Shown here: piece by piece, positions 34,887 through 42,753 of the stretch
Layout of the letters: each line of letters starts with the position of its first letter
Position numbering within the stretch: the first letter of the stretch is position 1
NCBI GenBank assembly: GCA_031279015.1
Contig: JAITJI010000102.1
Location: 1 to 64,000 of the forward strand
Length of the DNA: 64,000 bases
Direction of reading: 5' to 3'
From: Spirochaetaceae bacterium
Lineage (GTDB): Bacteria; Spirochaetota; Spirochaetia; Treponematales; Breznakiellaceae
Notes under the pieces: model-generated
Seen by the model: the letters and a program-made list of their open reading frames with translations, nothing else
Told to the model about the DNA's origin: nothing
Database searches by the model: none
Program-made: the position numbers and the translations under genes

Positions 34887-35174
34887 GTATATGAGGATTC
34901 CGCTGTTGATCGATATTCTATTCATATCGAATAGAATGATATATAGTAGGGTTGTTTGGAAACTTCAGTTGCCGAACAAATTTTGTTAAAAGATGCAGGT
35001 TCGTCGAATTAAAAATTTGCCGACCCTTTGGTGTGCAGGCTTTAGCCTGGAAGTTACAGGACGGGTGTTGTATGAAAGTCCAAGACAAGCAGCCGGTTTG
35101 TCGAACAAGTCTATTGACTTACAAAGAAAATTGTCTTGAAAAACAGCGTCCGCAGTAATGGGCAGGAGGTATCT
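34887..35174. other. Leader region upstream of the parvulin gene
   Basis: This 288-bp stretch has no supported gene. It holds the inverted repeat at 34915-34937, a CAGGCT-TT-AGCCTG hairpin near 35036-35049, and related phrases GCCGAACAAA, GTTCGTCGAA and TTGTCGAACAAG. A structured leader or regulator sites are possible; I could not assign a riboswitch class. Confidence 0.35.
34915..34937. repeat. Perfect 9-bp inverted repeat, possible operator
   Basis: ATTCTATTC and GAATAGAAT flank ATATC. The AT-rich dyad with a 5-base centre looks like a repressor site upstream of the parvulin/HD-GYP genes. Confidence 0.4.
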
Positions 35175-35453
35175 ATGGAATGGCGAGCGAGTCATATTCT
35201 GGTTAAAGACCGATCTAAGGCGGAAGATATCCTACGGCGTATCAAACAGGGGGCTTCCTTTGAGGCCCTGGCCAGGGAATTTTCAACCTGTCCCTCAAAA
35301 TCATCCGGGGGGGATCTGGGCTGGTTTGGGCCGGGGAAGATGGTCGCCCCCTTCGAATCGGCGGTTAAAAGGATTTCCCCCGGTTCGGTAGGGGATGTGG
35401 TACAGACCCAATTCGGGTATCATATTATCAAGTGTACCGGCAGGAAGGATTAG
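35175..35453 (+). CDS. Parvulin-type peptidyl-prolyl isomerase
   Basis: This 92-residue single-domain parvulin turns proline peptide bonds. It shows the compact PpiC plan: WRASHILVKD at the N-terminus, SFEALAREFSTCPSKSSGGDLGWFGPGKMV in the middle, and VVQTQFGYHIIKCTGR at the end. No signal peptide is present, so it should be cytoplasmic. GGAGG lies 6 bases before the chosen ATG at 35175; the ORF-track start adds 13 residues. The HD-GYP gene follows after 21 bases. Confidence 0.92.
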   Translation: MEWRASHILVKDRSKAEDILRRIKQGASFEALAREFSTCPSKSSGGDLGWFGPGKMVAPFESAVKRISPGSVGDVVQTQFGYHIIKCTGRKD

Positions 35454-35474
35454 TATTGCCTTGGGAATTAGTGA

Positions 35475-36734
35475 ATGTCTGATATAGATCCTGATTTTAA
35501 GTCTATTCTGGAGATCGATTCGGAGCTGAACAGGATACAGGATTTTGATCTTCTCCTCGAACATATCCTTCTGGAAGCCCGTAAGGTGGTCCGGGCCGAT
35601 GCGGGTTCAATCTATATACGGGAAAATGTAAAAGAGAAGGGGAGGGTAACCGAGCGGCTGGTTATTAAGTACGCTCAGAATGATACCATTCAGAAAAATT
35701 TGCCCCTGGGCCAGAAGATGATCTATTCGGTTTTTCCGGTGGAGATAAACGATAAAACCGTCTCCGGTTACTGCGCCCTGACAAAAAAACTGGTAAACGT
35801 TCCGGATGCCTATAGCATACCCGACAATGTTCCCTATTCCTTCGGTATTGCCTATGACCAGTTGTCGGGGTATAAAACCACATCAATTCTTACGGTTCCC
35901 CTTGTTGTCGCCGACGGGAAGCTGCTTGGGGTAATACAGATGATCAATTCCAAGGACATCGAAGGCAATACGGTTCCTTTTTCTACTAATGATGAATTCA
36001 TCATTACCCACTTTGCCGTCAATGCGACTATAGCCCTCCAGCGCAGTTATGCAACCCGGGCAATAATCCTCAGGATGATCAGGATGTCCGAATTGCGGGA
36101 TCCTAAAGAAACCGGTACCCATGTAAACCGGGTGGCAGGTTATGCGGTGGAGATATATGACCGCTGGGCTAATAACCACGGCATTCCCGGCGATGAACGG
36201 GAGCGGTTCCGGGATACCTTCCGGATTGCCGCCATGCTTCACGATGTGGGTAAGGTGGCGATCTCTGATATAATCCTCAAAAAACCGGCCCGTTTTACCC
36301 CGGAGGAGTACCGGATTATGCAACATCATACCATTTACGGGGCGCTCCTCTTTGATGATCCCCAGTCTTCAATCGATATCGTTGCCCGGGACATAGCCCT
36401 GACCCACCACGAAAACTGGGATGGGACCGGTTATCCCGGCTGGGTGGATCCCTTAACGGAACAGCCAATCAAGACGGACAGCGCAGGAAATCCCCTGGGA
36501 TTAAAGGAAGAGGAAATTCCCCTTACCGGGCGTATAGTCGCCATTGCCGATGTTTTTGACGCCCTCTGCTCAAGACGGGTGTACAAGGAACCCTGGACCG
36601 AAGAACAGGTGTTAGAGGAGATTCGCCATCTATCGGGAACCAAATTTGATCCCGAACTGGTGGATATCTTTTTTCAAATTCTGCCCAGCATAAAACAGAT
36701 CCGAAATCTCTACCCCGAACAGGAGTCCGGTTAA
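35475..36734 (+). CDS. GAF domain / HD-GYP-type phosphodiesterase
   Basis: The 419-residue protein has an N-terminal GAF sensor (about residues 15-190, with VVRADAGSIYIRE and ILTVPLVVADGKLLGVIQMIN) and a C-terminal HD-GYP domain (about 205-410). The latter carries MLHDVGKVAISD, MQHHTIYGA, LTHHENWDGTGYPGW and GRIVAIADVFDAL. HD-GYP proteins usually hydrolyse cyclic-di-GMP. A short extra segment (VDPLTEQPIKTDSAGNPLG) sits right after GYP. It lacks membrane spans. The GAF ligand is unknown. It probably lowers cyclic-di-GMP in response to a cytoplasmic signal. Confidence 0.88.
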   Translation: MSDIDPDFKSILEIDSELNRIQDFDLLLEHILLEARKVVRADAGSIYIRENVKEKGRVTERLVIKYAQNDTIQKNLPLGQKMIYSVFPVEINDKTVSGYCALTKKLVNVPDAYSIPDNVPYSFGIAYDQLSGYKTTSILTVPLVVADGKLLGVIQMINSKDIEGNTVPFSTNDEFIITHFAVNATIALQRSYATRAIILRMIRMSELRDPKETGTHVNRVAGYAVEIYDRWANNHGIPGDERERFRDTFRIAAMLHDVGKVAISDIILKKPARFTPEEYRIMQHHTIYGALLFDDPQSSIDIVARDIALTHHENWDGTGYPGWVDPLTEQPIKTDSAGNPLGLKEEEIPLTGRIVAIADVFDALCSRRVYKEPWTEEQVLEEIRHLSGTKFDPELVDIFFQILPSIKQIRNLYPEQESG

Positions 36735-36759
36735 TACTCCGGATACGGAAAGCCGTCTT

Positions 36760-37242
36760 TCAATCAGGTTCCCGGTTTTGGTCCCGGGGCTTTTCCCTCA
36801 TCAACCGGACCAGAATCCGGTCAAGGCTGTCCGCAAATGCCTTTAAGGTCCGCTTCCCATAGGTCGCGGTCCGTTCTGTCCCCAGCCCGTTTTCCGCAAG
36901 GGCCACCATAAAATCCCGCAGGGAAAGCCGCTCGCGGATGTTCTCCCGGGTATAAACCTGGCCCCGGTCATCCATTACCAGTACCGAAGCCTCCACCAGC
37001 CGGGATGCCAGGGGAATATCCCGGGTGAGCACCAGATCTCCCGGCTGCGCCAATTCCACAATGTGGTTATCTGCGGAGTCCTTTCCCGGGGGACAAAGTT
37101 TCATCACCACTCCCGTACCGGTGATTCCCGGTATTGGCCGGTTTGCCGCAAATATCGCCGGAATGCCCCGTCTGACGGCGGACCGAAGTACCAGTTCCCG
37201 GGCCGGTCCCGGGCAGGAATCGGCGTCAACGAGGATCTTCAC
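36760..37242 (-). CDS. UPF0178 (YaiI/YqxD) family protein
   Basis: The 160-residue protein matches the YaiI/YqxD family: KILVDADSCPGPARELVLRSA at the N-terminus, GKDSADNHIVELAQPGDLVLTRDIPLASR in the centre, and GQVYTRENIRERLSLRDFM near the end. The aspartates suggest a PIN-like metal site, but no reaction is established. Its GTG start overlaps the TGA of the ZapA-ManA fusion, so it is the last gene of that operon. Confidence 0.88.
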   Translation of the reverse strand: MKILVDADSCPGPARELVLRSAVRRGIPAIFAANRPIPGITGTGVVMKLCPPGKDSADNHIVELAQPGDLVLTRDIPLASRLVEASVLVMDDRGQVYTRENIRERLSLRDFMVALAENGLGTERTATYGKRTLKAFADSLDRILVRLMREKPRDQNREPD

Positions 37243-38849
37243 GGAGAAAAACCGGTTTCCGGACCAGGGCCGGCGGCATAGAGGGTAAATTCCCCCATAA
37301 GAGACAAGTCCTCCGCCGGCGCTTCCGGGACGGCGGAACCTGCGGCAAGGAAGGCGCTTTCCCCCGGTAAAAGGGTCAGGGTTTCCACACCCTTATTGCA
37401 GGAAAGTTGAGCCTTTCCCCGGGTGACGATAAAAATATGGGGTCCCTTCCGGGAAAAGAGCATGCTTTTCCCCGTTCCCCGGATTACCGAAAGGGAAAAT
37501 TCCCGGCAATCCGCCGGATAGGTGTACAGGGATACCGCCGGCGTTTCTCCGGGAGCCGCCTCCCGGGGGGGCCTTATAATTGCCGGACAAAAAGGACGGA
37601 ATTCCAGAATCCTTGCCAGTTCCCCTGCATCTACATGTTTTTTGGTGAGCCCCCCCCGCAGCACGTTGTCGGAGTTGGCCATTAATTCTACTCCGAAACC
37701 TTTAATGTAAGCGTGGAGTATCCCCGCCGGAAGGAATATGGCTTCCCCCGGCGCCAGATCGAGGAGGTTGAGGTAGAGGGGGGCAATGACTGCGGGATCC
37801 CCCGGATACAGGGCCGCAAAGTCTGCGGCGGTTTTCCACTCCTCTGCATAGCCGGGATGCCTTTCAACCAGACGATCCCCCTCGCCCAGGGTATAGCTGC
37901 TCAGGGCCTGCCGGTCTGCCGGGGAAAGGGCGAACAGCGTCCCAAGAAAATCCCGCAGTCCCGATGCGGCATCCTCCTGTTCCAGAGCCCTGCGGAGCTG
38001 CCCAAGGCCGGCATCCAGGGAATGAGGCGCCTTTTCGGAAAAAATCTCCAGCCGCTTCAGGATCTCCGGAATATCCCGGAAACCACACATTGCCCGGAAA
38101 CGACTCAGGGCGCAGAGTATTTCAGGCTTGTGGTTGGCATCCCGGTAATTACGATTGGGGTCGCCGGGTGAAAATCCGGCCCGGTTCTCCCTGTCCCAGC
38201 CGGCCAGGGCCTGTTTCCGGTTGGGATGGGCCTGAATGGAGAGGGGCTTCTCTGCGGCCAGGAGTTTGTACAGAAAGGGGAGGGCGCCGAATTCCCGGTT
38301 TACCGCCTCTCCCAGATAAAACAAGGGGTCCCGGCGGATCAGATCCGCCAAACCGATCCGTTCAGCCCCGGCCTCCGCAACCGAGGGCGCTGCCGGATGG
38401 ACTCCCATCCACATCTCAGCCCAGGGTTCACTGCCGTCATTTTTTCTGCCCAGCAGGGCGGGTATCCATTCGGAGGATCCCCAATCGTAATTTTTTACCG
38501 TATTTTCCAGTTTATAAAGCCGGGGCAGAACCCGAACAGGGCTGTTAAACCGCTTGTCCAGAACTTCGTCGATTCGGGTAATCATATCCAGGGTAAGCCG
38601 CTCTGCTTCCCGGGTATCCGTATCCCCCTGGATGCCCTTCTCTTTTTGTAATTTCTGAATTTCATCACAGAGCAGATAACCGGTGATTATGGCGATTTTC
38701 AGAGGATCCTTTAGGCCGGTGATCTTCCGGGTATTTTCAATGCAGATTCTATACCGGTTTAAAAGACTTTCAAGACAAACAGGATCTTCATCAACGGTAA
38801 TAGTAAAAGATGTGCCTAATATATCTATACGGAGACTACTTTTTGGCAC
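37239..38849 (-). CDS. manA: Fusion of ZapA-like domain and mannose-6-phosphate isomerase
   Basis: Residues about 1-100 (SSLRIDILGTSFTITVDEDPVCLESLLNRYR, KDPLKIAIITGYLLCDEIQKLQKEKG) read as a ZapA domain, the FtsZ-bundling division protein. From about residue 112 a complete type I phosphomannose isomerase follows. It has LYKLENTVKNYDWGSSEWIPALLGR, PLSIQAHPNRKQA with zinc ligands, NHKPEILCAL, and NSDNVLRGGLTKKHVD. The 536 residues equal the sum of both. The frame is continuous, and no ATG, GTG or TTG lies between the ATG of MITRIDEVL and the ManA start, so a separate ManA is not obvious. GTG start with AAGGAG. It follows a ZapB-like gene and overlaps yaiI. ManA gives mannose-6-phosphate from fructose-6-phosphate. 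Confidence 0.85.
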   Translation of the reverse strand: MPKSSLRIDILGTSFTITVDEDPVCLESLLNRYRICIENTRKITGLKDPLKIAIITGYLLCDEIQKLQKEKGIQGDTDTREAERLTLDMITRIDEVLDKRFNSPVRVLPRLYKLENTVKNYDWGSSEWIPALLGRKNDGSEPWAEMWMGVHPAAPSVAEAGAERIGLADLIRRDPLFYLGEAVNREFGALPFLYKLLAAEKPLSIQAHPNRKQALAGWDRENRAGFSPGDPNRNYRDANHKPEILCALSRFRAMCGFRDIPEILKRLEIFSEKAPHSLDAGLGQLRRALEQEDAASGLRDFLGTLFALSPADRQALSSYTLGEGDRLVERHPGYAEEWKTAADFAALYPGDPAVIAPLYLNLLDLAPGEAIFLPAGILHAYIKGFGVELMANSDNVLRGGLTKKHVDAGELARILEFRPFCPAIIRPPREAAPGETPAVSLYTYPADCREFSLSVIRGTGKSMLFSRKGPHIFIVTRGKAQLSCNKGVETLTLLPGESAFLAAGSAVPEAPAEDLSLMGEFTLYAAGPGPETGFSP

Positions 38850-38893
38850 CGCGGCTCCTTAAAGGGTATGAAACAACGATTCTCAGAGCTACC

Positions 38894-39400
38894 CTAAAAT
38901 ATATCCAATTCCACGGATTCCGCAGGAACAACGGGAGGAACCGATTCCCCAGCCTCAGGCCCCGCCCTTTCACCTTCACCGCCGGCGGCAAAGAGGATCT
39001 CTTCGTCGGATTCCTCACCCTCGTCCTCCACAAAAAGCTTCCCCGGGAATGCCTCCGGCTCACTCTGGCTTATAACGGGTTCGGGCTCCTGATCCGGTTC
39101 GGCGCCGGACTCTCCGGCTTCGGCTTCGGCGGCGCTCTCCGCCGTCTTCTCCGGGAAAATACTCCGTTCCATGGCCGCTTCAAACTGACTGAGCCTGTCG
39201 AGGGCGGAGAGAATCCCGTCCTCAATACGGCCCTGATCGTTCTTAAAACTCTGGATCAAAACCTCAAGCTCATCGATTCGTTTTTGATAATCGTCCAGTT
39301 TTCCCTTAAGAAAGGTATTTTCCTCGGTTATCCGGTTAACAAAGTCAATTGTTTTTGCAACCTTTGTTTCCAGCAGCTTTACCTGCTCAAGGGTTACCAT
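38894..39400 (-). CDS. ZapB-like coiled-coil protein
   Basis: The 168-residue protein is a coiled coil over about residues 1-90 (VKLLETKVAKTIDFVNRITEENTFLKGKLDDYQKRIDELEVLIQSF). An acidic, low-complexity tail of alanine, glutamate and proline follows and ends in ESVELDIF. Short coiled coils of this type resemble ZapB, which partners ZapA at the division ring. The next gene encodes a ZapA domain, which strengthens the idea. It starts 3 bases after rplT and so belongs to the infC operon. The assignment is inference from coiled-coil pattern and context; the tail is not found in E. coli ZapB. Confidence 0.65.
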   Translation of the reverse strand: MVTLEQVKLLETKVAKTIDFVNRITEENTFLKGKLDDYQKRIDELEVLIQSFKNDQGRIEDGILSALDRLSQFEAAMERSIFPEKTAESAAEAEAGESGAEPDQEPEPVISQSEPEAFPGKLFVEDEGEESDEEILFAAGGEGERAGPEAGESVPPVVPAESVELDIF

Positions 39401-39403
39401 AAT

Positions 39404-39763
39404 CTACGCTCCTAACGCAGTTTTCGCCCGGGCTGCTATAACCTTAAAGGCTTCGATATCTTCGATGGCCAGATACGCCAGGGCCTTACGGTTTATAGTT
39501 ACTCCGGCCCTGATAAGCCCCGCGATAAGCCGGGAATAGGTGATCCCCTCCGCCCGGCAGGCTGCGTTGATCCGGATGATCCACAGGCGGCGGAAATCCG
39601 CCTTTCTGTCCTTCCGGTCCCGGTAGGCGTAGAACAGACTCTTGGCAACTGCGTCCTTGGCGGTCTTGTAATTTGAATGACGGCGGCCCCAGTAGCCCTT
39701 GGCCTGTTTCAGTATCTTCTTGCGATGGTTCTTTCTTTTGGAACCGTCTACTGCTCTTGACAT
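39404..39763 (-). CDS. rplT: 50S ribosomal protein L20
   Basis: This 119-residue basic protein is L20 of the large subunit, needed early in 50S assembly. It has the hallmark [20 protein letters not shown], then [18 protein letters not shown] and YSRLIAGL. It lies in the standard order infC-rpmI-rplT. In several bacteria L20 represses its own operon by binding the mRNA; a GCCGC-ACAA-GCGGC hairpin sits in the 73-bp gap before it, but I cannot show it is the L20 site. Confidence 0.97.
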   Translation of the reverse strand: MSRAVDGSKRKNHRKKILKQAKGYWGRRHSNYKTAKDAVAKSLFYAYRDRKDRKADFRRLWIIRINAACRAEGITYSRLIAGLIRAGVTINRKALAYLAIEDIEAFKVIAARAKTALGA

Positions 39764-39836
39764 GGCAGACTCCTCTTCTCCCTGCTCTTATACATGCCGC
39801 ACAAGCGGCGTAGCCCCCGGCGCAGAACCGGAAGAC

Positions 39837-40037
39837 TCATCCGTAGGGTAATAACCGTTTTTTGATGAGCGGTACATTATCAGCGGAAAGAACTCCGGCA
39901 TGACGGAGATTTCGCTTCCGTTTACTGGACTTCTTGGTAAGGATATGGCGAAGGTTCTGCTTCTTGTACTTTACCTTCCCCGATCCGGTGAAAGAATAGC
40001 GTTTGGCAGCGCTTTTTTTCGTTTTCATTTTAGGCAT
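39837..40037 (-). CDS. rpmI: 50S ribosomal protein L35
   Basis: This 66-residue basic protein reads [36 protein letters not shown] and ends with LLPYG, a clear L35. I use the ATG at 40037, which gives the normal N-terminus MPKMKTKK; the ORF track starts 16 residues earlier. It is cotranscribed with infC 54 bases upstream and rplT downstream. Confidence 0.95.
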   Translation of the reverse strand: MPKMKTKKSAAKRYSFTGSGKVKYKKQNLRHILTKKSSKRKRNLRHAGVLSADNVPLIKKRLLPYG

Positions 40038-40091
40038 AGACAACCTCTGCTGTTTTCCGGTTTCCAAAAAATTTCCGGTTTCCAAGAAACC

Positions 40092-40607
40092 TTATTTTCT
40101 GGGTTTGGGGCTTAAAACCATGGACATAAACCGGCCTTCCATGGCCGGAGCTTTATCCAGGAGATACTCCCCCTCAATACGGGACAGGACATCCTTAAGG
40201 ACATCCAGTCCAAGTTCGGTATGGGCAAGTTCCCGGCCCCTGAAACGAACCGTTACCTTAACCTTATTGCCCTCGCCAAGGAATTCCCGAACATGCTTGG
40301 ATTTGAAATCAAGATCATGTTCATCGATCTTTGGCTGCATCCGGATCTCCTTTAACTTTAACAATTTCTGTTTTTTCTTTGAGTCCCGGACTTTTTTTTC
40401 ATTTTCGAATTTATACTTACCGTAGTCCATGATCTTGACCACCGGCGGAACCGCCTGTGGGGCAACTTCCACCAGATCAAAACCCTGTTCCCGGGCCATT
40501 TCGAGCGCCGTAGTGGTGGAAACAACCTGCTGTTCCCCCCCTTCCTGAATAAGACGGACCTCCCGCACCCGAATCTGTTCATTAATCCGTAAATCTTTAT
40601 CCGCCAA
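40092..40607 (-). CDS. infC: Translation initiation factor IF-3, TTG start
   Basis: IF-3 binds the 30S subunit and checks start codon pairing. The 171-residue sequence has the N-domain ([51 protein letters not shown]) and C-domain ([43 protein letters not shown]). The start is TTG with AGGAGG four bases before. IF-3 disfavours non-AUG starts, so a weak start would allow self-control, as known for AUU in E. coli. A good promoter lies about 75 bases upstream. It leads infC-rpmI-rplT and probably the ZapB-like, zapA-manA and yaiI genes. Confidence 0.95.
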   Translation of the reverse strand: MADKDLRINEQIRVREVRLIQEGGEQQVVSTTTALEMAREQGFDLVEVAPQAVPPVVKIMDYGKYKFENEKKVRDSKKKQKLLKLKEIRMQPKIDEHDLDFKSKHVREFLGEGNKVKVTVRFRGRELAHTELGLDVLKDVLSRIEGEYLLDKAPAMEGRFMSMVLSPKPRK

Positions 40608-40682
40608 CTGACCTCCTCACTTTTTCCCGGCAGGGAACCACAGCTTCCGGTACAAAAAATATAAACCGGTTACTGATACAAT

Positions 40683-40711
40683 ACTATACACAATAGGGCA
40701 GCTTATGTCCA
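40683..40711 (-). promoter_or_regulatory. Probable sigma-70 promoter of the infC operon
   Basis: On the minus strand TGGACA and TATAGT are 17 bases apart, each one base off consensus. The start of infC is about 70 bases downstream, leaving a leader with room for ribosomal protein control. Confidence 0.55.
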
Positions 40712-40874
40712 GTCAAAGAAACGGTAAATATGGGGGAGACGGCAAAAGCATTTACCGGTACGCCCTTCCCGGAAAACCATGACGGAACCCGCTCATGGCC
40801 GAAAGCAAGCCCGGATTACAACCCGCCGCGTCTGTCTATTGAGTTCTTCCCCTTCGCTATGGTAACCTATTCTC

Positions 40875-41495
40875 ATGGGCCTCTTCTGTCTTCTCTGGCT
40901 GCCCCTTTTTTATCTTTTCTGGGTATCCGTTTCCCCGGCAGGTTCCGGTTCCGGTATAATTTGGGCCCTGCTCCCGGGGAGCATCGGGGCGGTGCTGCAA
41001 ACGGTTCTGGGCTCCCCCATTGAACCCCATGGATTTGGTTTTTCCCGGTGGGCGGCCGTGCTGGTTGATATCGCGATCCTTCCGGCGGTGCTGCCCCTTG
41101 TTGTATGCGCTCTTTTTGCGCTGCTCCGGATCATCCCGAACAATTCTGATTTGACCGGTTTCGCCCTGCTCTGGCTTATCCCCGGCGCCCTTATCCGGGC
41201 GGTCAGCCGGAGCGCCCTGCAGAATCCCTGGCTCCTCATCCTTACGCTCCTCATCTGGACCGCCATCGCCGTGGGGATCCCTTTCTTTCTGAGGATAATT
41301 GCGGAGAGATATCCCAGCCGCCTCATGTTCATCCCGGTTCTGTTCATCCCGGCCCTGCCCCTTTTGGCAGCCACCAGTTATTGGGCCTTTTTCTCCCATC
41401 GGCGGACAACCGGGGCCTTGGTCCTCACCGCCCTCTGTATTCCCATGGGGATACGGGTGATTCAGTCCTTCCGGGCAGCCAACAAGAGGCGCTGA
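40875..41495 (+). CDS. Membrane protein of unknown function
   Basis: This 206-residue protein is almost entirely hydrophobic, with about six predicted spans (GLFCLLWLPLFYLFWV, WAAVLVDIAILPAVLPLVVCALFALL, PWLLILTLLIWTAIAVGIPFFL, LMFIPVLFIPALPLLAATSYWAFF and others) and a basic tail (SFRAANKRR). No motif or family is recognised. It stands alone between the divergent infC operon and convergent fba. The start at 40875 is one of several possible ones. Confidence 0.65.
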   Translation: MGLFCLLWLPLFYLFWVSVSPAGSGSGIIWALLPGSIGAVLQTVLGSPIEPHGFGFSRWAAVLVDIAILPAVLPLVVCALFALLRIIPNNSDLTGFALLWLIPGALIRAVSRSALQNPWLLILTLLIWTAIAVGIPFFLRIIAERYPSRLMFIPVLFIPALPLLAATSYWAFFSHRRTTGALVLTALCIPMGIRVIQSFRAANKRR

Positions 41496-41556
41496 TCCCC
41501 CGGTTTCCGCTGGCTGTTGCGCTATTATCCGGCGTACCTTCGGGGTGTGCAGGGTT

Positions 41557-41581
41557 AAACATCGCCTTATCGGCGATGTTT
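41557..41581. terminator. Bidirectional hairpin between convergent genes
   Basis: AAACATCGCC-TTATC-GGCGATGTTT is a perfect 10-bp stem between the membrane protein gene and fba. Outer copies GTTGCGC and GCGCAAC could extend the fold. The T run is short in either direction. An integron attC site was considered but the conserved ends do not fit. Confidence 0.5.
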
Positions 41582-41612
41582 GGGGCGTTTACCCGTAAGG
41601 CGCAACCGGCTT

Positions 41613-42611
41613 CTAGGCCTGTCCGGCGGAACCCAGGACGTTTTTGTTTTTGTGGGCGTACATCTTTTTAAGTTCGTCCCGGGCGGGCCCCAGGTATTTG
41701 CGGGGATCGAATTCTTCAGGCTTTTCCGCAAAGATCTTCCGGATCAGGGCGGTCATGGCAAGGCGGCCGTCGGAATCGATATTGATCTTACAGACCGCAC
41801 TTTTCGCCGCCCTTCTGAGCTGATCCTCGGGGATGCCCACGGAATCCTTTAGTTTCCCGCCGTACTGTTCGATCATCTTTACGTATTCAATAGGCACCGA
41901 TGAGGAGCCGTGAAGGACAATGGGGAAACCGGGGATCCGTTTTTCAATTTCTTCAAGGATGTCAAAACGCAGGGGCGGGGGAAGGAGGATACCGTTGGCG
42001 TCCCGGGTGCACTGTTCGGGTTTGAATTTGGCCCGGCCATGGCTGGTGCCGATGGAGATGGCCAGGGAATCGACCCCGGTTTTTTTAACAAAATCCTCAA
42101 CTTCCGCGGGCTGGGTATAGTGGCTGTGTTCTGCGGAGACATCGTCTTCTACCCCCGCCAGAACGCCCAGTTCTCCCTCAACCGTAACATAGTCCTTCCG
42201 GGAATGGGCAAATTCGCAGACCTTTTTGGTGAGCGCCACGTTTTCATCGTAGGGCAGATGGGAACCATCGATCATCACCGAGGAAAAACCCGTTTCGATA
42301 CAATCCTTGCAGAGTTCAAAACTGTCCCCGTGGTCCAGATGCAAAACGATGGGGATGTCATAGCCTAGTTCGTGGGCATATTCCACCGCACCCCTGGCCA
42401 TGTTTTTTAAGAGATTCTGATTGGCATATTTCCGGGCGCCGGAAGACACCTGAAGGATCACCGGAGATTTGGTCTCCACACAGGCCTGGATAATGGCCTG
42501 TAGCTGTTCCATATTATTGAAATTATACGCCGGCAGCGCATAGCCGCCGCTTACCGCCTTCTTGAACAGTTCCACGGTGTTCACCAGGCCTAATTCTGTA
42601 TAACTGGTCAT
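41613..42611 (-). CDS. fba: Class II fructose-bisphosphate aldolase
   Basis: This zinc aldolase splits fructose-1,6-bisphosphate in glycolysis. The 332-residue protein shows ALPAYNFNNMEQLQAI, the zinc ligands in VLHLDHGDSFELCKDCIETGFSSVMIDGSHLPYDEN, EGELGVLAGVEDDV, and the late ligand region LAISIGTSHGRAKF and VLHGSSSVP. A minus-strand TTGACC and TATAGT pair with a short 15-base gap (42690-42716) may be its promoter. It is monocistronic. Confidence 0.95.
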   Translation of the reverse strand: MTSYTELGLVNTVELFKKAVSGGYALPAYNFNNMEQLQAIIQACVETKSPVILQVSSGARKYANQNLLKNMARGAVEYAHELGYDIPIVLHLDHGDSFELCKDCIETGFSSVMIDGSHLPYDENVALTKKVCEFAHSRKDYVTVEGELGVLAGVEDDVSAEHSHYTQPAEVEDFVKKTGVDSLAISIGTSHGRAKFKPEQCTRDANGILLPPPLRFDILEEIEKRIPGFPIVLHGSSSVPIEYVKMIEQYGGKLKDSVGIPEDQLRRAAKSAVCKINIDSDGRLAMTALIRKIFAEKPEEFDPRKYLGPARDELKKMYAHKNKNVLGSAGQA

Positions 42612-42753
42612 GTAACACTCCTTAAAATCGATTCTTGCGTTTGGATTAGGATTCCGGAATTATCAGGGACCCTATAATACAGTTCCAATACTATAACATG
42701 GTTTGATCATGGTCAAGAAACATAGACAATACACCGGCGGGTACATACAATAA

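Noticed and set aside
41515-41606. Possible integron attC site (GTTGCGC ... GCGCAAC with inner hairpin)
   Set aside because: The outer ends do not fit GTTRRRY/RYYYAAC, and no integrase or cassette is nearby; a terminator between convergent genes is simpler.
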